DNA from: Sphingomonas sp. JUb134
Lineage (GTDB): Bacteria > Pseudomonadota > Alphaproteobacteria > Sphingomonadales > Sphingomonadaceae
Reading direction: 5' to 3'
DNA length: 64,000 nucleotides
NCBI RefSeq assembly: GCF_004341505.2
Contig: NZ_SLYP02000002.1
Location: 186,001-250,000 of the forward strand
A model generated the notes under the pieces. That model did not search any database. It had not been told where the DNA came from and saw only the letters and a list, made by a program, of their open reading frames with translations. Position numbers and translations under genes: made by a program. Position 1 is the first letter of the stretch; each line of letters starts with the position of its first letter. Of the stretch, positions 26,145 to 33,815 are shown piece after piece.

Positions 26145-27382
26145 TCCGCGGATGGCGACTTGAGGGATCGACCGCGAACGCGCCGCGTGACAAGGCTGGA
26201 TCGCAAGCCAACGGTCGCTGGCCGGCCTCTTTTTTCGTCTTGCTGCTCGCGGCGGCTGCGGCGTCGGCGGGACAGACGGCCATTCTCGCCTTCCTTCCGA
26301 CACTGGTCGACCCGGCTCGTGGCGCGCTATCGTCAAGCGCTCATGATTTTCATGTCGCGAGCCTGACCGCGGTCCACCCCCTCGCTGCCTTGCTGGCGGC
26401 GCCGCTCTGGGGCTGGATCGCGGACCGGGTCGACTATCGGGCGATGTTGCGCGCAGCGCTGGTCATCCTCGCGCTGGTGACCGCGCCGATCGGCCTCATC
26501 GGGCTGCCTGAGCTTTATGCATTGCGCCTGGTGGCGGGGATGGCGGCCGCCGCCATCATACCGCTGGGATTGCTCTGCGCGAGCTTTGCCGCAAGGGGGC
26601 GCGCGGGCCAGGCGCGGCGCTTCACCTGGCTGACCGCCTTCGTGTTTCTGGGCGATCTCGCCGGTCCGCTGGTGGCGGAGGTCTCGGCCGCGATCCTGCC
26701 CCGCGCTCCCCTCATGATCCTCGCTCTCGGCATCGGTGCCGTCGGGGCGGCGCTTTGCGCCGTGCGTCTGCCGCGCTGGTGTGCACCCTGCAACGATGGC
26801 GGAGACCTGCCCGCGCCGACGCTCGGCGCGACGTTGATCCTGCTTTTCGTCACGATCGTCGCGGGCGGCGGGCTGGCGGCGATGCATGTCAATCTCCTGG
26901 TGACGCGGAGCGCCGTTTCGCTGAGCCGCGAAGAGATCGCCTGGATGCTCAGTCTTTGCGGATTGGGCATGCTGGCGGCACAGATCTTCCATGCGAGGCT
27001 CGATTGGCTGGTGACCATGCCGAGGCGGCTTGCGGGGCTGACGCTCGGCCTGCTGGCCGTGGCGCTCTTCCTGTTCCCTGTCGCCGCGAGCATGGCCGAG
27101 CTCAGTGGGATCATCGTTGCTGCCGGCTGGAGCTCGGCAACCCTTCGATTGGTCACCAGCTTCTGGATCAGCGGTGCGGCAGCCCCTTCGGGTCTGAAGC
27201 TCGGTCTCCAGCATTCCGCCGCCAGCATCGGGCAGGCGCTCGCGCCGCTGGCGATCGCTGTGGTCGCTCCGGGGGCACAGCACTTAGTCTTGTGGGGGAT
27301 TGGTGGTCTATCGCTAGCGCTGCTTGTGTCCCTGCCGCTAGCCTGGAGGCCGCCCGCCATCGGAAAATCATCTGCGCGATGA
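26138..27382 (+). CDS. MFS transporter in the copper operon
   Basis: This 414-residue major-facilitator protein starts at a GTG inside the end of copB, overlapping it by 7 bp, and so is part of the cop operon. About twelve hydrophobic segments are visible, with the MFS loop-2 motif GWIADRVDYRAMLRAAL near residues 90-106. A Cys-containing loop (RLPRWCAPCNDGG) lies in the middle between the two six-helix halves. No specific substrate signature is recognised; the Cys pair in the central loop could bind metal. Drug or metal-chelate efflux is inference from context. Confidence 0.8.
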   Translation: MVIRGWRLEGSTANAPRDKAGSQANGRWPASFFVLLLAAAAASAGQTAILAFLPTLVDPARGALSSSAHDFHVASLTAVHPLAALLAAPLWGWIADRVDYRAMLRAALVILALVTAPIGLIGLPELYALRLVAGMAAAAIIPLGLLCASFAARGRAGQARRFTWLTAFVFLGDLAGPLVAEVSAAILPRAPLMILALGIGAVGAALCAVRLPRWCAPCNDGGDLPAPTLGATLILLFVTIVAGGGLAAMHVNLLVTRSAVSLSREEIAWMLSLCGLGMLAAQIFHARLDWLVTMPRRLAGLTLGLLAVALFLFPVAASMAELSGIIVAAGWSSATLRLVTSFWISGAAAPSGLKLGLQHSAASIGQALAPLAIAVVAPGAQHLVLWGIGGLSLALLVSLPLAWRPPAIGKSSAR

Positions 27383-27458
27383 GGGGAGGGGCGCATTGAT
27401 GCGTATAGTAAAGGAGGGGCCACTGTCCCATGCTCATCGTTCTTCCGGGAGTCATTTC

Positions 27459-27896
27459 ATGAAGACCCGCCTATCCGCCGCCTTGCTGTTCCTCGCCATG
27501 CCCGGCGTAGCGCTTGCGGCCAGTGATGTCGTAGTCCACCGGGATCCGGGATGTGGATGCTGCGAGAAGTGGGCGCAGGCCGTGCGCGAGAAGCTGGGAC
27601 GCAAGGTCGTCATGCGTGACGATGCGTCGCGCAACGAGCTTCAGCGCAGGGCCGGCATGCCCCGGACGCTGGCGTCCTGCCACAGCGCGATCGTCGATGG
27701 CTATATGATCGAGGGCCATGTCCCGATATCCGACGTCAAGCGCTTGCTGGCGACCCGTCCTGCGGGTGTCAAAGGCATTGCGGTTGCAGGGATGCCGATC
27801 GGTTCGGAGGGCATGGAAGTGGCAGGCGCTGCCCACCAACCCTATACAGTAGTGTCGTTCGGCAGCGCCGGTCAGCGTACTTTCGCCCGGCACTGA
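27459..27896 (+). CDS. DUF411 (CopG-like) periplasmic copper protein, copy 1
   Basis: This 145-residue secreted protein starts at the ATG at 27459; the frame is open upstream but lacks a signal. The signal peptide (KTRLSAALLFLAMPGVALA) is followed by a thioredoxin-like DUF411 domain with the metal/redox motif HRDPGCGCCEKW. A later Cys (LASCHSAIVDGY) and the GHVP segment (IEGHVPISDVKRLLA) are also present. CopG proteins of this family bind copper through their Cys-rich motif. It closes the cop operon, 76 bp after the MFS gene. A paralogue is at 37634. Confidence 0.88.
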   Translation: MKTRLSAALLFLAMPGVALAASDVVVHRDPGCGCCEKWAQAVREKLGRKVVMRDDASRNELQRRAGMPRTLASCHSAIVDGYMIEGHVPISDVKRLLATRPAGVKGIAVAGMPIGSEGMEVAGAAHQPYTVVSFGSAGQRTFARH

Positions 27897-27919
27897 TATC
27901 GCTCGCGTCACAGGTCTGG

Positions 27920-28798
27920 TCAGGATTGCCTGTCTATAGGGAAGGCATCGCCTGACCGGCTGATGCAGGCCCAATAGATGATGCTGCCAAGGGCGACGAC
28001 AATGCCCATGATGGCAAAGGATTCCATGCTTGAATGGCTCAAAAGCCAGATCGTGAGAAGGAGGCCACATGCAGGAATGACAAGCCCCCCGGGCAGCGCG
28101 AATTGCCCTGGATCTTTCGGCAAGCTCTTCTCGATCTTCGGCAAGGCTGCAATGCACAAGGCGTAGGTCATCAAGCGGACCGAGGTGCTCAAGAGCACGA
28201 GCCACACGAACTGCTGCCCGACGGCAAGCGCCAGACTGAGCGCTCCGCAGAACAGGATCGAGTTCGCCGGCGTGCGGGTTCTCTCGTTCACAATACCGAA
28301 CCACATGGGGAGCGTTCCATCGCGGGCCAGTGCGAAGGTGAGGCGTGGCGCGGTGAGCAAAGACGTCAGACTGCCTCCGCCAATCGAGAATATAGCGCCC
28401 AGCGAAAGGGCTATTGCCCCGGTCGCTCCTGTCAATCGCCTCGCCAGCTCGACGAGTGGTGAGGCGCTGTTCCCGAGGTCGGGGCCTACCGAGACGGCTA
28501 CGAGCTGGATCAGAGCATAGCAAAGGGCGATGGCGATCACCGTACCGATCAAGGCGCGGGGAACGGTTGCCTTTGCATTCCGTGTTTCACCCGCGGCGAT
28601 GAGGCTGAACTCAAAGCCGATAAAGGCGTACATCAGGACGAGCATCGACTGGCCAAGCTGCGTGGGCGCGATCAGACCGCTGTCGACGACACGTGCCCAC
28701 TCGATGGCGGGGAAGCCGATGACGATCAGTAGCAGCAATGGGGCGAGTTTCAGGATGCTGATCAGGTACAGGACCGTCATACCGGCGCGCACGCCCAT
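27920..28798 (-). pseudogene. Amino-acid/polyamine (APC) permease, N-terminus missing
   Basis: The minus-strand frame gives 292 residues that match only the C-terminal two thirds of an APC-superfamily permease. Visible are FIGFEFSLIAAGETRNAKATVPRALIGTVIAI and SIGGGSLTSLLTAPRLTFALARDGTLP, followed by the last hydrophobic helices. Full-length members have about 430-450 residues, with the first four or five helices here absent. The missing end points at the serine resolvase gene 95 bp away, so the truncation was probably caused by the transposon that brought that gene. A shortened product could still be made from the ATG at 28798, but transport activity is unlikely. Confidence 0.8.
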
Positions 28799-28892
28799 GG
28801 CATTCAGAAGAGTTGACCGTCCCGAAGCTACCGTTCAGCTCGCCTGACACCGTCTTCGTCGGGAGCGGATTAGGGACAGGGGTTACACCACG

Positions 28893-29489
28893 ATGCCGGA
28901 CGTGCTGGGCTATGCCCGCGTCTCCACCAGCGACCAGGACCTGGAGGTGCAGCGTCGCCGGTTGCGCGACGAAGCGGGCGCGATCCGCGTGTTCGACGAT
29001 GTGATCTCGGGCAAGAGCTTCGATCGGCCCGGCCTAAACGAGCTGATTGGCTTCTGCCGACCCGGCGATATCATCTGCGTCGTCCGGCTCGATCGCCTCG
29101 GCCGATCGCTCAAGGAGCTGCTGGAAACCGTCGACATGTTCAAGGCGCGCGGGCTCGCATTCCGTTCGCTGGAGGAACGGCTCGATACATCCTCGGCTGC
29201 AGGCGAGCTGGTGTTCCATGTGTTCGGTGCCATCGCGCATTTCGAGCGCCGGCTGATCGTCGAGCGCACCCGCGACGGCATCGCCGCGGCGCGCGCGCGG
29301 GGAAAAGTGCCTGGACGCCCTACGCTCGACGCCGACAAGCTGGCGTCGGCGCTCAAGCTGATCGAGGCCGGCGTGCGTCCGGCGCAGGCGGCGAAGCAGC
29401 TTGGGCTTGGCCGATCCACTCTCTACCGCGAACTCGCTGCACTCAAAACCGAGGCACCCACCACGCCCGCACTCAACGCCGCAGAATGA
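28893..29489 (+). CDS. Serine recombinase (Tn3-type resolvase)
   Basis: This 198-residue serine recombinase has the catalytic segment GYARVSTSDQ (nucleophile Ser11), the conserved DRLGRSLKELLE helix and the FERRLIVERTRDGIAAARARG helix. A C-terminal helix-turn-helix (RPAQAAKQLGLGRSTLYREL) follows. This is the resolvase/invertase layout. No transposase gene accompanies it, so it is a remnant of a Tn3-like unit or a stand-alone recombinase. It lies directly against the truncated permease. Candidate binding repeats lie just downstream. Confidence 0.92.
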   Translation: MPDVLGYARVSTSDQDLEVQRRRLRDEAGAIRVFDDVISGKSFDRPGLNELIGFCRPGDIICVVRLDRLGRSLKELLETVDMFKARGLAFRSLEERLDTSSAAGELVFHVFGAIAHFERRLIVERTRDGIAAARARGKVPGRPTLDADKLASALKLIEAGVRPAQAAKQLGLGRSTLYRELAALKTEAPTTPALNAAE

Positions 29490-29505
29490 GCCGTAACGTC
29501 GTGGC

Positions 29506-29594
29506 TGTCATCGTCTCTGACATATAGCTGACATCGACTTTGAAAACCGACAGCTCCGGCCGCGATCGGCGGGGCTGTCGCGCGAACGACCGTT
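29506..29594. repeat. TGACA repeats and two hairpins after the resolvase
   Basis: Inverted TGTCA-N7-TGACA occupies 29506-29522 and a third TGACA lies at 29529-29533. Two hairpins follow: one with CGACAGC and GCTGTCG arms at about 29548-29580, and CGCGAACG/CGTTCGCG at about 29579-29596. This may be a recombination (res) site, a terminator for the resolvase, or control DNA for the TonB receptor. Confidence 0.4.
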
Positions 29595-29699
29595 CGCGGG
29601 AGATTACTCGAAATCGACGCAATGCCTCCCGGATTGTCTATTGCGATGCATTACCAACTTCTCTACTCAGTTGAGAATAGTTCGCAAAGGGGCGGTGTG

Positions 29700-31850
29700 G
29701 TGAAAAAATCTGGTTTTGCAGCTATGTTCAGCTTTGGGGTGATTGCCGTCCCAGCAGCGGCTCAGGCTCAGGATCAGCTTGCCTTGGCGCAGGGAAGTCC
29801 CTCGCAGACGATCATCGTGACCGGCGTTCGGGACGGCTACCAGGCTGATACGACCAGCACCGCCACCCGCACGCCGACGGAGCTCAACGACGTCCCCCAA
29901 TCAGTCTCCGTTATCACGGAAGCGCAGATTGACGATCAGGCGATGCGCTCGATCGCCGACGTGCTTCGCTATGTACCCGGCGCGGTGATCTCTCAAGGCG
30001 AAGGCCACCGCGATCAGATCATCCTGCGCGGTAACAACAGCACCGCGGATTTCTTCGTCGATGGCCTGCGTGACGACGTGCAATATTACCGCGGCCTCTA
30101 CAACGCAGAGCGGATCGAGGTTCTGAAAGGCCCCAACGCGATGATCTTCGGGCGCGGCGGTGGGGGCGGGATCGTCAACCGCGTCACCAAGCGCCCGGGT
30201 GCCAACGCCTTCATCAGCAGCAGCGGCTCGGCGGACACATATGGCGCATGGTATGTCGATACCGACATCAATCAGCCGATCAGTGGGTCCGCCTCCGCTC
30301 GGCTGAACGCCGTTTACGAGGAGTTCAGCAGCAACCGCGACTTCTACGACGGACGCCGGTTTGCGATCAATCCCACCGTCGCGCTCTCACTTGGCGCCAC
30401 CACCCGGATAGACCTGGGCTTCGAATACAATAATGACAAGCGCACGATCGATCGGGGCGTCCCCTCAGCTACGCAAGGCTCTCTGACGAGCCCCTCCCGC
30501 CCCCTCACCGGCTTCCGCGACACCTTCTTCGGTGTGCCGGGGTTCAACGTCAGCGATTTCGAGGCCAAGGTTCTGAGCGGGCGCATCGAGCATCGGTTCG
30601 GCGACAACCTGATTCTGACAAGTCGGGTCCTGTATGGCGACTATGACAAGCTCTATCGAAATGCCTTCGCGGTAACCCCGGTCACCCTGCGCGGGGGCGT
30701 CCAGAGCGTCGGCCTTGAAGCCTATAGCGATCCCACGACGCGCAAAAACCTGCTCAACCAGAACGATCTCGTCTGGACGGTTACGACCGGACCCGTTCGC
30801 CATGTGCTGCTCGCCGGCTTCGAGTTCGGCGATCAGCGCACGCGCAACCAGCGGATCAATGGCTTTTTCGAAAGCGGCGATATCGTGAACGGGGGCCGGC
30901 GCGTCTTTGTGGGATTAGCCGACCGGATCACGGTGCCGCCGGTCACGCTGCGCACCACTGCCAATACCGGCTACCGGTCGATCCGGGCAAATACCGACGC
31001 CACTGCCTTCTATGTGCAGGACCAAATCTCGATCGGCGAACATGTCGATGTCATCGGCGGCGTTCGCCGCGACCGCTTCAAGCTTAGCATCGACGATCTC
31101 GTCGCCGGGCGGAGCTATAGCCGGACGGACACGCTCTGGTCTCCTCGTCTGGGCGTGGTGTTGAAGCCGGTGCAACCTGTATCGATTTACGCCAGCTACA
31201 GCCGGTCCTTCCTACCGCAATCGGGCGATCAGTTTTCATCGCTCGACATTACAAGCGCCGCGCTGGAGCCGGAGAAGTTCGACAATTACGAACTCGGCCT
31301 CAAATGGGATATCTTTCCAACGCTCAACTTGACGGCTGCCGTCTACCAACTCGACCGCACCAACACCCGCGCGACCGATCTCAACGACGCCACGCGAACG
31401 GTACTTACGGGCGCGCAGCGCAGCAAAGGGCTAGAGATCGGCCTCAGCGGCGCGATCACACCCCAATGGCAGGTTAGTGCGGGCTATGCCTTGCAGGACG
31501 CGGAAATCCGCAAGACAACGAGTGCGGCTCCTGCCGGCCGCGATGTCCCGCTTGTACCCAAGCAGCAGGCCTCGCTCTGGACCCGCTACGATTTCACCCC
31601 TCGCCTCGGGGCCGGGGCGGGTATCTACCACCAATCGAAAAGTTTCACCTCGGTCAGCAATGCGGCCATCCTGCCCGCATTTACTCGCGTCGATGCGGCC
31701 GCATTCTTCAAGCTCACCCCCCAGATTGAGGCGCAAATCAACGTCGAAAACCTCCTTAATAGCAGCTATTTTTCGTCCGCCTACAACGACAACAACATCA
31801 TGCCCGGTGCGCCGACGACGGCGCGAGCGACGGTTAGAATGAGCTTTTAG
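29700..31850 (+). CDS. TonB-dependent siderophore-type outer-membrane receptor
   Basis: This is a 716-residue receptor when read from the GTG at 29700, which has AAAGGGGCG upstream and leads straight into a signal peptide (KKSGFAAMFSFGVIAVPAAAQA). An ATG at 29646 is the alternative. The plug domain is clear: TPTELNDVPQSVSVITEAQI, then VPGAVISQGEG, IILRGNNSTADFFVDGLRDD and RIEVLKGPNAMIFGRGGGGG. The barrel ends in the aromatic TTARATVRMSF. It is of the FhuA/FiuA ferric-siderophore type, imports ligands with TonB energy, and has no obvious link to the copper genes. I could not confirm a Fur box. Confidence 0.93.
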   Translation: MKKSGFAAMFSFGVIAVPAAAQAQDQLALAQGSPSQTIIVTGVRDGYQADTTSTATRTPTELNDVPQSVSVITEAQIDDQAMRSIADVLRYVPGAVISQGEGHRDQIILRGNNSTADFFVDGLRDDVQYYRGLYNAERIEVLKGPNAMIFGRGGGGGIVNRVTKRPGANAFISSSGSADTYGAWYVDTDINQPISGSASARLNAVYEEFSSNRDFYDGRRFAINPTVALSLGATTRIDLGFEYNNDKRTIDRGVPSATQGSLTSPSRPLTGFRDTFFGVPGFNVSDFEAKVLSGRIEHRFGDNLILTSRVLYGDYDKLYRNAFAVTPVTLRGGVQSVGLEAYSDPTTRKNLLNQNDLVWTVTTGPVRHVLLAGFEFGDQRTRNQRINGFFESGDIVNGGRRVFVGLADRITVPPVTLRTTANTGYRSIRANTDATAFYVQDQISIGEHVDVIGGVRRDRFKLSIDDLVAGRSYSRTDTLWSPRLGVVLKPVQPVSIYASYSRSFLPQSGDQFSSLDITSAALEPEKFDNYELGLKWDIFPTLNLTAAVYQLDRTNTRATDLNDATRTVLTGAQRSKGLEIGLSGAITPQWQVSAGYALQDAEIRKTTSAAPAGRDVPLVPKQQASLWTRYDFTPRLGAGAGIYHQSKSFTSVSNAAILPAFTRVDAAAFFKLTPQIEAQINVENLLNSSYFSSAYNDNNIMPGAPTTARATVRMSF

Positions 31851-32380
31851 ACAAGGAGTTCCCGTTGCTGCTGGATGCTTCACCACAGTCGTTCAGCATG
31901 CGCTAAACCGCCTCCTCGTTGGGGGGGCACACTGAACCGCCCCATTCATTTCCTCCAGAAGTCGATAGTGTCGGTCCATCTACCGAGCCGCTACCATTCT
32001 TTGACGATTCCGCTGGCCATCGTCCAGCTCCTGCGGGCAGCGGCATGGCCATGTGCCGCTGCCCGGCTCACGAGCAATATCGGCGGCTTGTCGCCAATCG
32101 CGCTATGTGGCCCCGATAAACGTCGGCATATGTACGGCCATGCCCTTGCCGGCAGCCGCTACGCACATAATAGTCGCCGCCTCGCTTGACCTAACGAGCA
32201 CCATGGTTGCCGCCGTAGCTGCGCTCGGAATGTCAACAGAGGTTAATCAGGGAAATTGAAACAGCGGGACGCGTGGATCGCCGGCCTGCGTGCGAGCTGT
32301 GAACGATTGGACGCAATGGAAAAGTGCGCCGCCGCGCCCGGGGGCGTTCCCGCTTAGTGACATTCGTTCACGTCGGATTC
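31851..32380. other. 530-bp intergenic region with a strong hairpin
   Basis: No credible gene is seen between the receptor and the sigma-factor operon. A perfect 12-bp stem with 8-base loop (CGGGCAGCGGCA at 32034-32045, complement at 32054-32065) stands out, without a U tract. GTGAACGA at 32299 and its inverted copy at 32364-32371 flank the area just upstream of the cnrY promoter. Confidence 0.5.
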
Positions 32381-32406
32381 GAGGGGTGTTCGCCGGCCGT
32401 GCGTAA
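32381..32406 (+). promoter_or_regulatory. Candidate ECF promoter of cnrYXH, GAGGGG-N14-GCGTAA
   Basis: GAGGGG (32381-32386) and GCGTAA (32401-32406) are separated by exactly 14 bases and lie 28 bp upstream of the cnrY start. The same two boxes with the same spacing precede copA (33727) and copC (40887). This fits an autoregulated ECF sigma promoter. The -35/-10 roles are inferred from repetition and placement. Confidence 0.7.
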
Positions 32407-32434
32407 AGGATGTGAGCACGGCGGAGGAATGAAC

Positions 32435-32719
32435 ATGGATATGGATTTGGACAGCGCCTTGCGCCGCCTTGCCGAGCAGCCGCTTCACCCCCGGCTCGCT
32501 GAACTGGAAGGCGATGTCATGCGGTTGATCGCGGCGGAGCGGCGCGCCGGCGGCGGAGTGACACTGCGGACTGGCATGCTGGCAGCGGTAGGCGCAGTCG
32601 CCTTGGGAGTGGTGGGCGGCGGCTTGTCGTCCGCAGCGGCGACTGCGCAGGTGCCGGCGCTGACACCTTTCGGGCCCGCCACGCCGCTAGCGCCTTCGAC
32701 CTTGCTGGCGTTCCAGTGA
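32435..32719 (+). CDS. cnrY: CnrY-like membrane anti-sigma factor
   Basis: This protein has 94 residues from the ATG at 32435, which sits six bases after GGAGGA; ATGs at 32429 and 32441 are alternatives. The N-terminal cytoplasmic part (LDSALRRLAEQPLHPRLAELE) is a short amphipathic sigma-binding region. A single transmembrane helix (LAAVGAVALGVVGGGLSS) and a periplasmic Pro-rich tail follow. Length and layout match CnrY of the nickel/cobalt cnr system, which holds the sigma factor at the membrane until the sensor signals metal. The gene overlaps the sensor gene by 4 bp. Sequence similarity itself is low, so the call rests on context and topology. Confidence 0.75.
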   Translation: MDMDLDSALRRLAEQPLHPRLAELEGDVMRLIAAERRAGGGVTLRTGMLAAVGAVALGVVGGGLSSAAATAQVPALTPFGPATPLAPSTLLAFQ

Positions 32720-33159
32720 CGAGCAGCGCCCGGAGAACGATGCTGATCGCGGCCGTCGTGTTCTTGGCAGCGATCGCAGGCGTGTGGGCTGGGCGCGAGT
32801 TGTTCCCTTCCCCACCGAGCCCGGGCGTGGAACTTCATAGCTTGCTCCACGACGGGCTCGAGCTGGACGAAGCTCAACGGACCAAGCTCGAGACGCTGGA
32901 GTCACGCTTCGCCGTTCGAAGGCGTGCCTTGGAGCTTGAACTCAGGGCCGACAACGCCCGGCTTGCCGACGCCATCGAGGCCGAACATGGTAACGGGCCG
33001 CAGGTCGCGGCGGCCGTCGATCGTTCGCACGGCGCGATGGGCGAGCTCCAAAAGGAGACGTTGAACCATATGTTCGCGATGCGGCAGATCCTGCGGCCCG
33101 ACCAGGCGAGGACGTTCGACCGCGCGGTGGTTAAGGCGCTGACCGCAGACGCGCGGTGA
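32716..33159 (+). CDS. cnrX: CnrX-like periplasmic metal sensor
   Basis: This 147-residue protein starts at a GTG overlapping the end of cnrY. It has an N-terminal membrane anchor (RRTMLIAAVVFLAAIAGVWAG) and a four-helix-hooked periplasmic domain of the CnrX/ZraP type. The metal ligands of CnrX (His42, His46, Glu63, His119, Met123) have counterparts one position earlier: His41 and His45 in HSLLH, Glu62, and His118 and Met122 in NHMFAM. In CnrX this site binds Ni or Co and relays the signal to CnrY. Here the surrounding genes point to copper, so the sensed metal is uncertain. It overlaps the sigma gene by 4 bp. Confidence 0.85.
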   Translation: MTSSARRTMLIAAVVFLAAIAGVWAGRELFPSPPSPGVELHSLLHDGLELDEAQRTKLETLESRFAVRRRALELELRADNARLADAIEAEHGNGPQVAAAVDRSHGAMGELQKETLNHMFAMRQILRPDQARTFDRAVVKALTADAR

Positions 33160-33728
33160 GTCTTGAACTTTCGGCCTGCACGGACGGCGAACTCGCCGCC
33201 TTGACGCTCGCTGGACGTCAGGCCGCCTTCGCCGAGATCATGCGCCGGCACAAGGGGCCGGTTTACCGCCTGATCCGTGCACATATCGGCGATGCCGAAG
33301 AGGCGCTTGACCTCACTCAGGAATGCTTCGCGGCCGCCTTTCAGAACTTGCGAAAGTATGACGGAGATCGGCCGCTCGCTGCGTGGCTGGCCCGCGTGGC
33401 AATCAACAAGAGCCGCGATTGGCTTCGGCGGCGACGCATACGCCAGATACTATCGTTCGCCTCTTCGCTGCCGCCTGAGACGATCGAGGGTGAGCGAGAC
33501 GAGGCGCCAGGTGCCGACACCGTCACCTTCGATCGCGCAGAACTTGCCCGGCTTTCGCGCGCGGTGTCCGAGCTGCCGGCAACGCTCAAGGAGACGCTCT
33601 TGCTGCGGACCGTGGAAGGCTTGTCCGAAGCGGAGACCGCAGCCGCGCTGGGGATCAGCGGCAAGGCCGTAGAGATGCGGCTCCGGCGCGCGCGCGCGAA
33701 GTTGTCGAAAATTTTCGACTTCGCATGA
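33156..33728 (+). CDS. cnrH: CnrH-like ECF RNA polymerase sigma factor
   Basis: This 190-residue ECF sigma factor starts at a GTG coupled to the sensor gene. Region 2 is clear (FAEIMRRHKGPVYRLIRAHI, EALDLTQECFAAAFQNLRKYD) and region 4 carries the helix-turn-helix (TLKETLLLRTVEGLSEAETAAALGISGKAVEMRLRRARAKL). Only two regions are present, as in all ECF sigmas, and the length matches CnrH (191). It should direct transcription of its own operon and of the copper genes behind it. A promoter-like sequence starting on its stop codon drives the next gene, copA. Confidence 0.93.
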   Translation: MSLELSACTDGELAALTLAGRQAAFAEIMRRHKGPVYRLIRAHIGDAEEALDLTQECFAAAFQNLRKYDGDRPLAAWLARVAINKSRDWLRRRRIRQILSFASSLPPETIEGERDEAPGADTVTFDRAELARLSRAVSELPATLKETLLLRTVEGLSEAETAAALGISGKAVEMRLRRARAKLSKIFDFA

Positions 33729-33752
33729 GGGGATGGGCCGGTTCGCGCGTAA
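33727..33752 (+). promoter_or_regulatory. Candidate ECF promoter of the second copA, GAGGGG-N14-GCGTAA
   Basis: GAGGGG (33727-33732) overlaps the sigma-factor stop codon and GCGTAA (33747-33752) follows after 14 bases, 63 bp before the copA start. It is one of three perfect occurrences of the pair. Confidence 0.7.
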
Positions 33753-33815
33753 TGAAGGGTAACGACGGCGGCCCCTCCCGCCGGCCGCAAGCATTGAATG
33801 GAGCGAAAGAACGGC

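Noticed and set aside
29646..29696. Possible Fur box before the TonB receptor (TTGAGAATAGTTCGCAA)
   Set aside because: Only one half resembles a Fur site; the match is too weak to report as a feature.
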